The position numbers and the translations under genes were made by a program. The notes below the pieces were generated by a model, which was not told the origin of the DNA, searched no databases, and saw only the letters and a program-made list of their open reading frames with translations. This document shows, in pieces, positions 22,939-35,600 of a stretch of 64,000 bases of DNA. Each line of letters starts with the position of its first letter. Within the stretch, counting starts at the first letter, position 1. The stretch comes from Mesorhabditis belari (Eukaryota > Nematoda > Chromadorea > Rhabditida > Rhabditidae), in contig CAUEEP010000902.1 in assembly GCA_958450365.1 (NCBI GenBank), positions 434,001-498,000 of the forward strand, given 5' to 3'.

Positions 22939-23368
22939 TACCGTAAATACTGTAATAGTACCCCACCCCCATAATGACGGTGCGGAGTGTTGCGTAGTCT
23001 AGCTTTGAACGAGTTTTTCTCAACACCGGTTTATGCTACAATGCGCGCTTAGGTATCAAAAAATAGCTAAAATTGAGGGCTATTTTTTGATACCAAAGCG
23101 CGCATTGTAGCATAAAGCAGCGCGGAGAACGGGATGTTTAAAGTTAGACTACGCAACCATCCCGAAAAAATGCGTTTTTCTCGACACTGGTTTATGCTAC
23201 AATGCTCGCTTAGGTATCAAAAAATAGCCCTGAATTTCAGCTATTTTTTGATACCAAAGACACATTTTTTGAAAGTACGGGCGCTTTGAAAAAAATGAAA
23301 TACTAAAAAATTTTTGCGACTACGCGACTGTACGTGGGGGGTGGGGTACTATTACAGTATTTACGGTA
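22939..23368. mobile_element. Palindromic MITE family B, copy 1
   Basis: 430 bp from TACCGTAAATACTGTAATAG to the complementary TACTATTACAGTATTTACGG plus TA. Internal palindromes are built on GGTATCAAAAAATAGC and GCTATTTTTTGATACC. Non-coding. Four more copies: 28025-28338, 55387-55655, 55675-55944, 57479-57748. Confidence 0.88.
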
Positions 23369-24820
23369 GGTAACCATTTACAGCAATTTTTCTGCTATAA
23401 TACCCCTTTAGAAAATAAAAGTCATAGAAATTAAGCAATTAGTTAGATAAAAGTTATTCCCAAAATCAACTGATTGAGCATGGTTTGATCTCTTTCTCTA
23501 AAATAAGCGTCTGGTCATTTTGATGGGTCTCTCGAAAGGAAAAGAAATGATCGAAATATCGAGGGGAATCTGTTGCCCTGTCCCTCTCCCCTTTCCCTTC
23601 CTCATCAGGGTCATTTCGCGGGTCGACCATTTGTTATCAAAAAGACCCATCCTTCCCCCTTTTTTTAAATCCAAATCTTTTCTTGTCCGCTTTTCTTTTC
23701 TGCTTTTCTCTTTATCCACTTTTTAATACTCTTTTTTGATCGCCTTCCCATCTAATCGTTCTCTTCAGCTCCTCCTCACACTTTTCTCAGACTCCTCAAT
23801 CTCAAATGTTTTATATTTGATTGGAAATCTTTATCTTATTATCTACTTGAGTATTTTGTTTTGCAGAACCTTTTTTTGAATCTAATGTTAGTACATTTGT
23901 TACTTTGAAATAAATTGCTGCTGCAATTTGCAATGGCTTTTAATTATTTGTAATATTCCACGAAAAGCCACATCCAATCTTGGCTTTGGCTTTGAAATTT
24001 TGGGTCTAGAAACATCGCGAGCTACAAATTAACTTCACTCAAGCTATGGAATTAGGTTTAGAATTAAGTAAAGTATAATAGATTTGGTTTAGAGTTTGGT
24101 GAATAGGTTTAGGCTAGGTTTAGACTTAAGTAAAGTATAATCGAAGCTTTCACCATGTAAAACGGTTTTAGTAACAATCATTTTTCTTAAACACCTTCAT
24201 GACAAAACCATTTTTATCTTGGCCACCATTTCAGACAAAAGCTATTAGCTGTAGACCTGAAAATTTGTAACTTCTGGAGTTCTGGGGTAACGAATTTGAA
24301 TCCGTTATTAGTTTTTGAGCAACTTTACTTCCAAGCATCACGAAACTTGGGTAATTAAAACAAATTGGAGAAAAAGGAGCGAAACTGTTTAGATTCTGTC
24401 TTATATCGCTAGAGGCCGTGTGCCAGAAGCCATACGATTATGTAAACATTAAAATTTTGACGTTTTTATTCTGGCAAACGGTTCTAGATGTAGGGCTGCA
24501 CTTGGGTAATTAAACCGATGAAATTTTCAGAAATAGAGCAGCTTTCTTTAAAAACTAATGACGGCTTCGAATTCCTTGACCCCGAAAACCCTCTGGTGCA
24601 AATTTTTAGCCAAATTGGCCTCAAAAAAGCGCAAAATCCACGTAGGGTTCACCGGTATCGTCGCGAATGTGTTAAGAGATCTTGAAAAAGATCGAATCGA
24701 ATCGAATCAAACTTTTTAAGATTCTAAAGCTTATTATTAGAAGACGAAAATGTTTCTCTGTTTAAAAGTGACGTTAAAAGCACAATCTATCTCAAATGAT
24801 GTTAAAGCAAAGCAACAGCA

Positions 24821-25090
24821 AATCCATTCCAATCCATTCCAATCCATTCCAATCCATTCCAATCCATTCCAATCCATTCCAATCCATTCCAATCCATTCC
24901 AATCCATTCCAATCCATTCCAATCCATTCCAATCCATTCCAATCCATTCCAATCCATTCCAATCCATTCCAATCCATTCCAATCCATTCCAATCCATTCC
25001 AATCCATTCCAATCCATTCCAATCCATTCCAATCCATTCCAATCCATTCCAATCCATTCCAATCCATTCCAATCCATTCCAATCCATTCC
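24821..25090. repeat. Perfect 10-bp satellite (AATCCATTCC), 27 copies
   Basis: 27 exact tandem copies of AATCCATTCC, 270 bp, with no mismatch seen. The unit is made of two ATTCC-like halves. Several frames on both strands stay open through the array and create ORFs of 116-184 codons with a decapeptide period; these are by-products. It lies in the gene desert and ends abruptly on both sides. Confidence 0.95.
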
Positions 25091-26635
25091 AGAAAATGAC
25101 GTTTATGCAAATGTGTTTTCCCCGATTGGCCTTGCCTTCTTTTTCCCCCAAAAGTTGCCCCTCGAATCTCGTGGAGTGACCCATTCGATGGTAACTTGAG
25201 CAAACAAGCTCTCCATCCCATAGGCTATGGTGTTCTTTATTAACTCTGCCTTTCTCGTCGCCCCTCTTGGCCCACCCTTTCCCTTCCCCCAAACGGTCTT
25301 GTCTTACAGATCTCTTCTCTCCAATCTTTTCTCTTCTCTGTACCAATCGACCTCTTTCCTTTACTCACCCCATTTCTTTTCCTTATCTATTGATTGTAAT
25401 GGTGTAGGCTATGGTCTGCTCTCTTTACTCTATTCGGCTTTTTTTTGCGCACAACTTATGCGTCACTTGCTTGAATTGCTATAAATCAGCTATACCTTTC
25501 TATATCTTATCTTTGACTACTTCATTAGCCATCGTTAGTGATATTTGAGAGCTTAAAACGTAGAAACCGTTGAGATCTTTCAGTAGTAACCTTATGCACT
25601 TAATTGAGTACTTTTTGAGTACCTATCTCTAGGTGTAGACAAATTTGTATTATTGAGCATTGTCTATCCGAAAGCCATGATGCTTTAGTGGTAGAGTAAA
25701 AGTTTAGCTCTTCGCTTTAGTGGTACAGTAACAGTTTAGCAGATCTAGCGTCAAACTTGAACACTTTGAACTTTCCCTCGACCTTTTTACATTTAAGTAC
25801 CTAAACAATTCCAAAAAGAAGTCAAGATCTTAGATAACCCGATAGAGATTATGACTGGATTTAAATACGAATCTTGTTTTACAACTATCAAAAGCTGTAG
25901 GACCACTTTAGTGGTGATACGGTCAAGTTTTTAGAAAGAAAAGTTGGCTCTAGTGATAGAATCCTCACCCTTTGCTCACCGAGAAATTGCTCTACCACTG
26001 CTAGACTCTAGACTTTTGCTGAAGAGAATAAAAGGAAGAAAGAGAAGAAAGCTTACAACTAGTAACTAAAGCTGAAATGTTCTTGCCTTTTGAAGAGTTC
26101 TAAACAAAAGAAACAAACAAACCAAAATTAAGGATTCCATTAGGCAAATGAATTCACGTTATTTTTAAGATAATTTCCATTTTTACAAATTTTCAACAAA
26201 TCCTTTGCCCACAATTTTTCCATAACCTTTTCCACTATTTATTTATCATTTTGCTAATCTCTTCCTTTCCACCAAAGCGTTCCTTTTCTCTCTTTTATCA
26301 GCTCATGAACTTCCCCCCCCCTTTTTTTTTCTCTTTGTACCTCAGAAAAGCCGACTATCGAGTCAAGAAAGCAAATAGGTTTTCCTTGTAACTTTTTCTT
26401 AAAACTTTTGCGATTTTTCAACAACTTTGATATGTTTATAACTTTGAAATTCGATTATTAGCCTACTTTTCTATTAATACTATTAATATTAATAGCCTAC
26501 TATTAATCAAAATCAAATCAAATCAATCAAATCAAATCAAATTTGAATCAAAGATTTCCAGCGCTTCTCATTTATACCATCGGAGAAAAAGAAGAGCTCG
26601 ATTTGAAGAGAAAAGGCGACACAAAAAAAAGGCAA

Positions 26636-29600
26636 ATGTTTGGATTTGGAGGATGGGTTCGAGTCTTTTTTGGGACTCTTGCCCTGCTTCAATCTATACG
26701 AGCCGGTGAGTAAAGAAATTGTTTAAGATCTGAGCAAAATCTGAACTGAGCAAAGAAAAGAGTCAGACTTGTTAGATATAGACTTGTTAGACAATTTTCT
26801 TGTGCAATTATCCTTAAAATTCTTGGGTTTTGGTTCTTGTAGTATCAAAATTTACATTTATCTGCAATTTGATAGACAGAATGGCCAACAGAAGGCCAAA
26901 AAAAGCCTAATTTCTTGATTCAGAGTGTACTTTGAAGTCAAAAGTGAAAATGCACCAAAAAAACGCATTGCTTTCTTCATTTTTCTCGCAGAAAGTGTTC
27001 AGAAATTGTTAAGATCTGAGCGATCTGAGCAAAGAAAAGCAAAATAAAGACTATGCCAGAATAGATGCGTTTCTATTTTTAAGTAAGAATTTATGCAGTT
27101 CGATTCGAAATATTAACTTTAAAGTGAAAATAGAATACTGATAAGTTGGAGTTGGAGTTGATGACGATCAGGCTTTAAATTCAGATGACGATCGATGCCG
27201 TGATCGGTCTTGTTATCCGGTGACAGGGAATTTGTTGATCGGACGAAAACAGCAACTCTCAACCACATCAACTTGTGGATTGACGGGAAGACAACGGTGA
27301 GCTCAAAAAAAAAATGAAATGCTTACAGTAAACTCTCTTAGATTTTGTATCGTTTCCCATTTGGAGGACTCGACGAAATGTTTCTATTGTGATTCGCGGC
27401 AACCGTGGAGTCCGAACAGAGATCCGGGAAGGATGTCACACAGGTGATTGGCCGAGTTCATAAAACAATTGTTAGAAAGAGCAATTCATTTTGATTTGAT
27501 TTGATTTCAATTTTCAAATGAAAACTAAACTTTCAGAGTCGAAAACGTAGTCACTGAGGCTTTCGAGGACAAGACGAGGAGCTGGTGGCAATCCGAGAAT
27601 GGACAACAAAATGTAAGATTGGTTTTTGGAGCGCAAAAATAGGGTTGAATGTCTGTTCTTTGTGCTCAAATGCAAACCTAAACGCACCCTTTCTCGTGCA
27701 CTCAAGACTTCAGTTTTCTGACTTGAACTGAAGAAGAAAAGTGAAGGAGATGAAGAGAAAGCAGCAAATACTCAGACAATTCTAATCTCTAGGTCTCGAT
27801 TCGTTTGGATCTTGAAGCTGAATTCCATTTCACTCATTTGATCATGACGTTTAAATCATTTCGCCCAGCCGCAATGATCATCGAACGATCGGCCGATTTC
27901 GGGAAAACTTGGTGAGCTTGGGATAGAAAATAAATTACCGTAATTATTCTAAATAATAGCTAGTCAGAATCTCGTGAAACTTTAAACAAAACAACAATAA
28001 ACATATTCTCACTTAGAAATAGCCTACCGTAAAGACTGTAATAGTACCCGACCCCCATAATGACGGTGCGGGGCGTTGCGTAGTCTAGCTTTGAATGAGT
28101 TTTTCTCGACACTGGTTTATGCTACAATGCTCGCTTAGGTATCAAAAAATAGCTGAAATTTAGGGCTATTTTTTGATACATAAGCGCGCATTGTAGCATA
28201 AAGCAGCGCGGAGAACGGGATGTCTAAAGTTAAATCTTTTGAAAGTACGGGTGCTTTGAAAAAAATGAAATACTAAAAAACTTTTGCGACTACGCGACTG
28301 TACGAGGCGGGTGGGGTACTATTACAGTATTTACGGTAGGTATGACATGAAATAACCAAAGTTTTTAGCCTCTCCCCATAAATAACTTGACAAATTTCAG
28401 GCTTCCATATCGCTATTTTGCCTACGATTGTGCGAACACATACCCCGATGTTGTTGAGGGAAATCCGACAAAGCACGCTGATGTCATTTGCACGAGTCAA
28501 TACAGTGATGTTTCACCGTCAACCGGTGGAGAGGTACAAACTGCTTCGTTTTCTAAAACTTGACAACTCTCGAAAACTACCGTAATCTTGTCTTTACTTT
28601 GTCTACTTTCGGGTCTGATTTTGCGAGGATTCACAAAACGTATAAAACTAGATAGATTGGATAAAGCTAGATCAAAGTTTTACGGTAATTTTCGACAATT
28701 GAAAGCTAGAGCTCCTCTTGAGAAATGAGTTTCCTAAAAGGCACCGAAATTGCCGTAAACAGGCTGCCAATTTTCATTCGATCAGCTCAATTTTCGTATC
28801 ATCGATTGAGCTTTGTGATAGTTTTGTAACGATTTTTAATACAAAACCTCATCAAATGATAGCTTTGTAACGACCGAGAAGATGAGCCTTGCTTTCGTAG
28901 TTTCCATTCAACTCCTCAAACCAACTTACAATTAGTTTTGGCCTTCACTCTGGTCCGGAATGAAGGCCAAAACCGGAAAGGTGGTCCGGTTACGAAAATT
29001 TCCGGATTCTCCTAAATGGAAATAGATTGCTTTCTCATTTCAACACAAAATTTATATCACGCAAAACAATACTTTCAATTAATCTGACAAAAAAATGATT
29101 CGAAAACGAAAAAGAAACGGGAGCTGATCAAAACAGCGCCACGGCAAAAATAGCCGCTCGACGGTTCAGTTTCTATGTGTTCCTTACTCTTATTGAATGC
29201 AGAATAAAATTATCTACTTTTTGCATAATTTGGGGAACACTTAAAACAGAATTGGTTAAAGAAAAGCTCAGTTAAACTCTTTTTGAGCCCTTTTTCGTTT
29301 TTTTTTGGCATTTTCTCATCCCAGATTTGTTCTAAACGACTCCAAAAAAAATTCATCAGATAGCTCATTTTTTTCTACATCCAATGAAATTAAGAAACAC
29401 AAATAAACTTAACCGCAAGCGCATTATGTTGATCGGCGCTGTTTGTACACGGCGCTGTTTTGATCATTTCCCAAAGAAACGACGACGCGGCGCTCCCAGC
29501 GACTACCTCCAAATGGCGGCGACGTCAATTGGAATGCGACGTCCCGCGAAAATCAACATTTTGTCTCGAAAAACATTTTTTTTTGTCTCTCTAAAGCTCA

Positions 29601-32600
29601 TTCTTTACTTGACACTGGGGTAATCGAATGAAAACTTATGGTTCAATTATGGTTCAATTACGGTCGTCTTCAAAACTGCAAACATTTTAGAAAACGGATT
29701 ATTAGTTGAGATAAATCTAATGGTTTCTCATTTTCAGATCGTCTACAAAGTGCTCTCCCCGCATATTCACACCGATGATCCGTACTCCCAAGAGACTTCT
29801 CAACTTTTAAAAGTAAACAATTCGATATAAATAAATAAAATCTTTATGCAAATTTAATAGATAATAGATTTGAAAATAGTTTATCTATAGATAAACTAGG
29901 GGGTGGGACAAATGCGACCTTTTTTTGCGCACCTGGACATTTGCGCACCTTTTTTTTTTGCTGGAAAAGGCCTTAGAAAAGGTCGTAGAGCTTCAAAAAT
30001 ATTTCCTTATAAGGGAATCGTATGCGTAGATTCCGAATTTCGACAAATCACACCTCGCTGACACGTCAAATTTGGGCTAAAAGGCAAAAACTGCGGAAAA
30101 GCGTTAAGTTGCGTAGTTTTTGCCTTTTAGCCCAAATTTGACGTGTCAGCGAGGTGTGATTTGTCGAAATTCGGAATCTACGCATACGATTCCCTTATAA
30201 CGAAACATTTTTGAAGCTCTACGACCTTTCCTAAGGCCTTTTGCAGCAAAAAAATGTGCGCAAATGTCCAGGTGCGCAAAAAAAGGTCGCATTTGTCCCG
30301 CCCCCATAAACTATTTTCAAATTTCAAGTCATTGTTTTTTCAGATTACAAATCTCCGCTTTAACTTCACAAAATTGCACACCCTTGGCGACGATCTTTTA
30401 GACTACAGGTAACAACAAATTTTTTGCAAAAAATTCAAAAGAAATCTCCATAGAAACTTGCTTAAAACCTTCAAAAATAAGAAACTTTTATATTTGATAA
30501 GATTTTGATCGAGATTTTTACACAAAATTTCAGTTTTCATGGTCGTCGCAGGTAATTGATATCAGTGCAAACTTTTGCTCGTCTTTTTCTCAGTTCAGAT
30601 TTTATCTCTCAAATCTTTTCATTGTTTTTTTTTTTTGATCGATTTCACTAATTGAAGCATGAAAAATAAAAGAAAAAGACTTTTTTGTGTAAATTCAAAT
30701 TTCAGACCAGAAATCGATGAGAAATACTACTATGCGATTTATGAGATTGTCGTTCGAGGATCGTGCTCGTGCTATGGACATGCGTCGAGGTGAGGGGGAA
30801 CATTACCTTAAGATTACGAGAGTTTTTTTCTTTGTGTCTTGACATTGTGCTAAATGGGAGAATGGGAGAATTCCTTGAATGGGAGAATTTACTTGGACGG
30901 TGCAATAGATTCTCCCTTCTCTCTCTCCATTTTTCTCTCCAAGTAAAGTTTATGGCGTGAGAAAAGGAAATTCCGTGGATCAGAAAGGGTATGTTTTTGG
31001 GGGGAGAGAAAAAACTCTATAAAAAAACGAAAGCCTCAATCAGTTTGGCGTTAAACGAAAGTGTTTGTTTAAATTTTGATCAGCTAATTCTTTCAGATGT
31101 ATCCCTATCGAAGGCTCTGATCCGAACTTCAATCGACCGGACATTGTGAGTGAATTGAATAAAACTAAATCGATAGCTCATATAGTTATAGGCATTCATA
31201 TGAATTCCTTAGGTGCATGGCCGTTGCGAATGTATGCACAACACAGAGGGTTTGAATTGTGAACGATGTCGCGATTTCTACAATGATATGCCCTGGAGGC
31301 CGGCTGTTGGAACGGAAACGCATGAGTGCAAAAGGTGAGAATCGATCAGAAAATGTATGCCGAAAATTTTTTAAAATCATATCCATTAACCGAAAAGATT
31401 TGAAACATTTTCGGCTAGCCGACATGGTTTCAAACATTGAAAGAAATGACTCTTTTTCAGCAAGGCCGAGGGGATTTAGTATTATTCTTCTCGGCTTCGG
31501 CTACGACATATGTTCAGTCAAATATAGCTAGCTAGGTGATACAGTAATACCGAAGATCTGTACGGCTTCAGCATTCTGTCTTACTACAATATAGCGCTCA
31601 AAATTCGTTTTTTTAAGCTTTAATTGAAGAATTTGACGAATATTTGGACTTGTGGTCTTTGATCTGACATAGTGAAACCTAAAGCTTACAGTACCTAGCT
31701 GAATAGGGTTTACAGTACCTAGCTGAATAGGGCTTACAGTACCTAGCTGAATAGGGCTTACAGTACCTACCTAGTTATACAATATTCTAGATGCGAATGC
31801 AATGGTCACGCGGCTCGTTGCCATTTCGATCGAGGTGTCTTTGAGTCAAGTGGTTTGTTTAGTTTTATCTTTTTAAAAATCAATTTTATTCTTTAGGTCA
31901 AGTCTCGGGTGGTGTTTGTGATGATTGTATGCACAATACACAGGGAACACACTGTGAACAGTGTAAACCCTACTTTTACAGGTACCGTAATCCATAGTTT
32001 ATGTGCTGGGCGAAACACAAACCTTCTGGTGTATTTGTTTTAAATCATTTCAACAGAAGCAATACTAGATGTTGTGAAAAAAACTGAAGAATTGGGTGCG
32101 CCGAAGGGCTGCGTTTCAACGTTTGAGCACAAATCTAGCAGTTTATATGTCGCCGCCGATTATGAATGAATTTTTGGTAATCTTTCTAGTAGGAACTCTT
32201 TAATTATAGGACTTTATATCATCCTGGCGATTAAATTCTGCGTCGATTGGTACCAAATTTGTGGTTTAGGTTAAAAATCGCGGGGAAATAATAAAGTTAA
32301 AAATTAGGATTTTTATATCGATTCCAATCTCAGTATTATCATAAAATTTATCTAGTTTTATCGATTTTTATATTATTTCCAATTCTAGAGATCCCCTCCG
32401 ACCGATCTACGATCCAAACGTTTGCTTGGCATGTCAGTGTGACAAAATTGGATCGCTTTATGATGTAAGTATCGAAAAAAAATATCTAGTTTTAGACTTA
32501 TCAAAGTATAAGTACTATTAGCTTTATAATTTCCATGTTTTTAGGGTATTTGCGAGGGTGAACAGGACGAGAGTCGAGGTTTGGTGGCTGGCAAGTGCTA

Positions 32601-35600
32601 TTGCAAGAAGAATGTCGACGGATCGAGATGTGATCGGTGAGTGTGATTGATTGAATATCATTTAGAAGATAATAATCTACAAGTATAGTATTATTAAGCA
32701 TTAGTATAGTAATAAAAAGGAGACTTTTAAGTAGATAAACTTTGTTACAGTAAAATAGTACGGGATTTTTCGCTGGCTCTGAGGAAAATCCCAGGTCTTG
32801 AGGTCTAAAATATATAAAAAGTATAGAATTTTTAAAGCTGATTATCTTAATGCCTTGAATTTCCACAATTTTCAGTTGCAAGAACGGTTTCTGGAATCTA
32901 ACCGACGAGAATCAAGACGGATGCATTCCGTGTAGTTGCAATCTCCAAGGAACATACAACAATGAGGTACTGTAGCTTGTAGACTGTAGATTCTAGACAG
33001 TATTTTAAGACAGACAGTTATAGATTTATATACTCCTTCTTTTTATACTGAATTCCTTTTCAGGGATGCGATAAGTACACTGGGAAATGCACTTGCAAGC
33101 GGCTCGTCACTGGAGAGAATTGCAATCAATGCTTGGTGAGTTGCGAGAAACTTTTACGATTTTTAAGATTCAAAAGCATTTCCTAAGTAATTTATCGATT
33201 TATTTTGTCTATAAATTAGTCTATAAATTACTTAGGAACGTAGAAATTATAGATTTATTTTGTCAATAAGTTTCCTTTGTGAGCTTTGTGCGCAAAAAGC
33301 TTTTTGGTGCTCCTCGCAGCCGATGATTTCCTCAGAAAGAATGCATTTTGCGTTTGCACAAAGTACAAGCAATTGGGGAATTTCAAAGTTTAGCCAGAGC
33401 ACTACGGACTTTCGGATGATGTGGATGGATGTAAAGCGTGCGATTGTGACATTGGTGGATCGATGGATAACACTTGTGATATCACGACTGGACAATGCGA
33501 GTGTCGCGATGGATTCTCGGGAAGGAGGTTCGCTTGCAATGATGGATAGATTTTAGATAAAGCTTGTCAAAAGCTACCGTAACCTTTATCTCTAGCTTTA
33601 TCAAATGAATCTACTTTAGTTTTTCTATCAGCAAAATTACTGTAGTTAGAAAAAAAAAAGAATTCTTTATTGAATCTTAGCTAAATCATAAATACATAAG
33701 AAAACTCTAGATGTGATAAAGCGGACAACTCGCGTTTCTGCGCCAACATCGACTATCACACGTATGAGGCTGAATGGGCAAATTTGACATATGTGAGTTA
33801 AAAAAAGAATTGTGATTGATGGCAATCAATTTCCAGGCTGAAATCGAGGTGAGAGAGCGACCGGATAATGAGAGAGATTTGACATGGACTGGAGAGGGAT
33901 TCGCGAGAGTCAATGAAAGATCGCAGATTGGCTTCAAGTAGGGGGATTGGCTGAAGTAGGTTGATTGGCTTCAAGTAAGTTGATTGGCTTCAAGTAGGTT
34001 GATTGGCTTCAAGTAAGTTGATTGGCTTCAAGTAGGTTGATTGGCTTCAACTAGGTTGATTGGCTTCAAGATTCATTTACAAGAGCTATACCTTTTCATT
34101 CAAATTCAACTCTTTTTTAGGATCACCAACTTGTACCAGAGTCAAGAGTACAATATTGTCATTCGATATGATGGACAAAGGGTGAGTCTGCGGAATTGGT
34201 GTAAACTTGATTAAACTTGATGAACTATAGTTAAAGTCAAGGTTATTTCAAAAGTTCCCTTCCAGGCTAGGCTAGGCAAGGTCAAGTCTTGGCCTGGATA
34301 GCAAAAAATCCCTAGGCCTGCCAGAAGCAAAGCCTAAGCCTAAGCTTTGCCTGGCTTGGTCGGAGATCTCAGCTTCAATTTATCTACGAATTTATCTATT
34401 TATCCATTTATCCATCTTTTTATCTATTTGTCTATCTATTTATTGAATTCTCTTAAAGTATATTTGAGTTTAAAGATCTCATTTCCAGGACCCTGTTGGC
34501 TGGGAAAACGTGCAAATCACGATCATTCGTCCGGATGATCCGAACCCAGAAGGACCATGCAAAAACGCGAATCCATCAGATGATTTCCTCATCGCACGAT
34601 TGCATCCTGGAGGACGATATGCTGAGGTACGGTGTATATTTGAATATAAGCAAAAGTTTTTCGGAACTTATGATTAGTGATAACAGAATGTAATCTATTT
34701 TCCAGCTTAAGATAACTTTGAGCTTTCAGATCCGTCCAGCTGTTTGCTTGGAAGCCGGTGTTGACTACGAGATTCGGGTTCAATTCGGAGAGAAACGAAC
34801 GGGAATCGTCAATGATCGGTAAATTTACAGTATAAATCGATTCACTCTCTTACATAGCACTAAAATAGTTCCATAATAAAGTAAAGAAATGTATGGCAAA
34901 GAATTTGGAGCCGAGGGGGATTCAACCCTCGACCTTCTGCTTACCAGCTAGGCCCTCTACCACTAAGCTATTCTTTCCCCAAGAAATAGAAAAGATAAGG
35001 AAGAAGAAAGCGAGGAAGTAAGAGAGGGGGGGAAAAGTAACTTTTTCAGTTCGGCTTTCATGTTGATCGACTCGATTGTGCTCGCTCCACCGACAGAGAG
35101 CCTCTCGGTAAGATTTTGCAAAATTATTTCAATACTTTTAACAAACATTTAGTGTACTTTAAAAATCTACAAATTTGAATTCTCTTTAGGTTTTCTCGTC
35201 AACCCCACGCGGACAACAACACAAAACCGAATACGATCGTTACCAATGCCGAAATGTCGCTCTCTCGCTGACTCCATTAAAGGATTATTCGGAGGTTTAG
35301 TTTAAAATCTATAAAGCTATCTATAAAGCTACCAATATCAAGCTTTCGTACAGTACCCTTGTTGTTAGATCACTTTCATGGTTTACTGTATCTCAATCTC
35401 TATTCTAATCAATCTTTACTCTAGGTTTGCGCTAAATACATCTGTCCTGTTGCTGCGATGGCTTTCAATAAATCTCTCGATTGTGATTGCGATCAAACGG
35501 GATCCGTTTCCGGTGTTTGCAATCCACGAGGAGGACAGTGTGAATGCAAACCGAATGTCGTTGGAAGAAGGTAGAATAGAAATTTCAATCAATAATCGAA

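Larger units (their letters stand above)
20147..26635. other. 6.5-kb gene-poor region between TRMT11 and laminin beta
   Basis: No gene recognised on either strand. It contains pyrimidine-rich low-complexity stretches (20.5-20.75, 21.0-21.25, 23.55-23.75, 25.2-25.4 and 26.2-26.35 kb), whose ORFs are compositional. It also holds two inverted-repeat elements, one tRNA-like sequence and the 10-bp satellite, all listed separately. The last few hundred bases, with a short ATCAA-rich repeat at 26508-26541, should include the laminin promoter. Confidence 0.6.

Noticed and set aside
24737..25346. Overlapping ORFs of 116-184 codons on both strands with repeated Asn-Pro-Phe or Trp-Asn-Gly
   Set aside because: They are the translation of the 10-bp satellite and exist in several frames on both strands at once; no start context or splice signals.
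29384..29623. 79-codon basic ORF in laminin intron 6
   Set aside because: Lies within a probable inverted-repeat element with GATCAAAACAGCGCC ends; no splice signals or homology.
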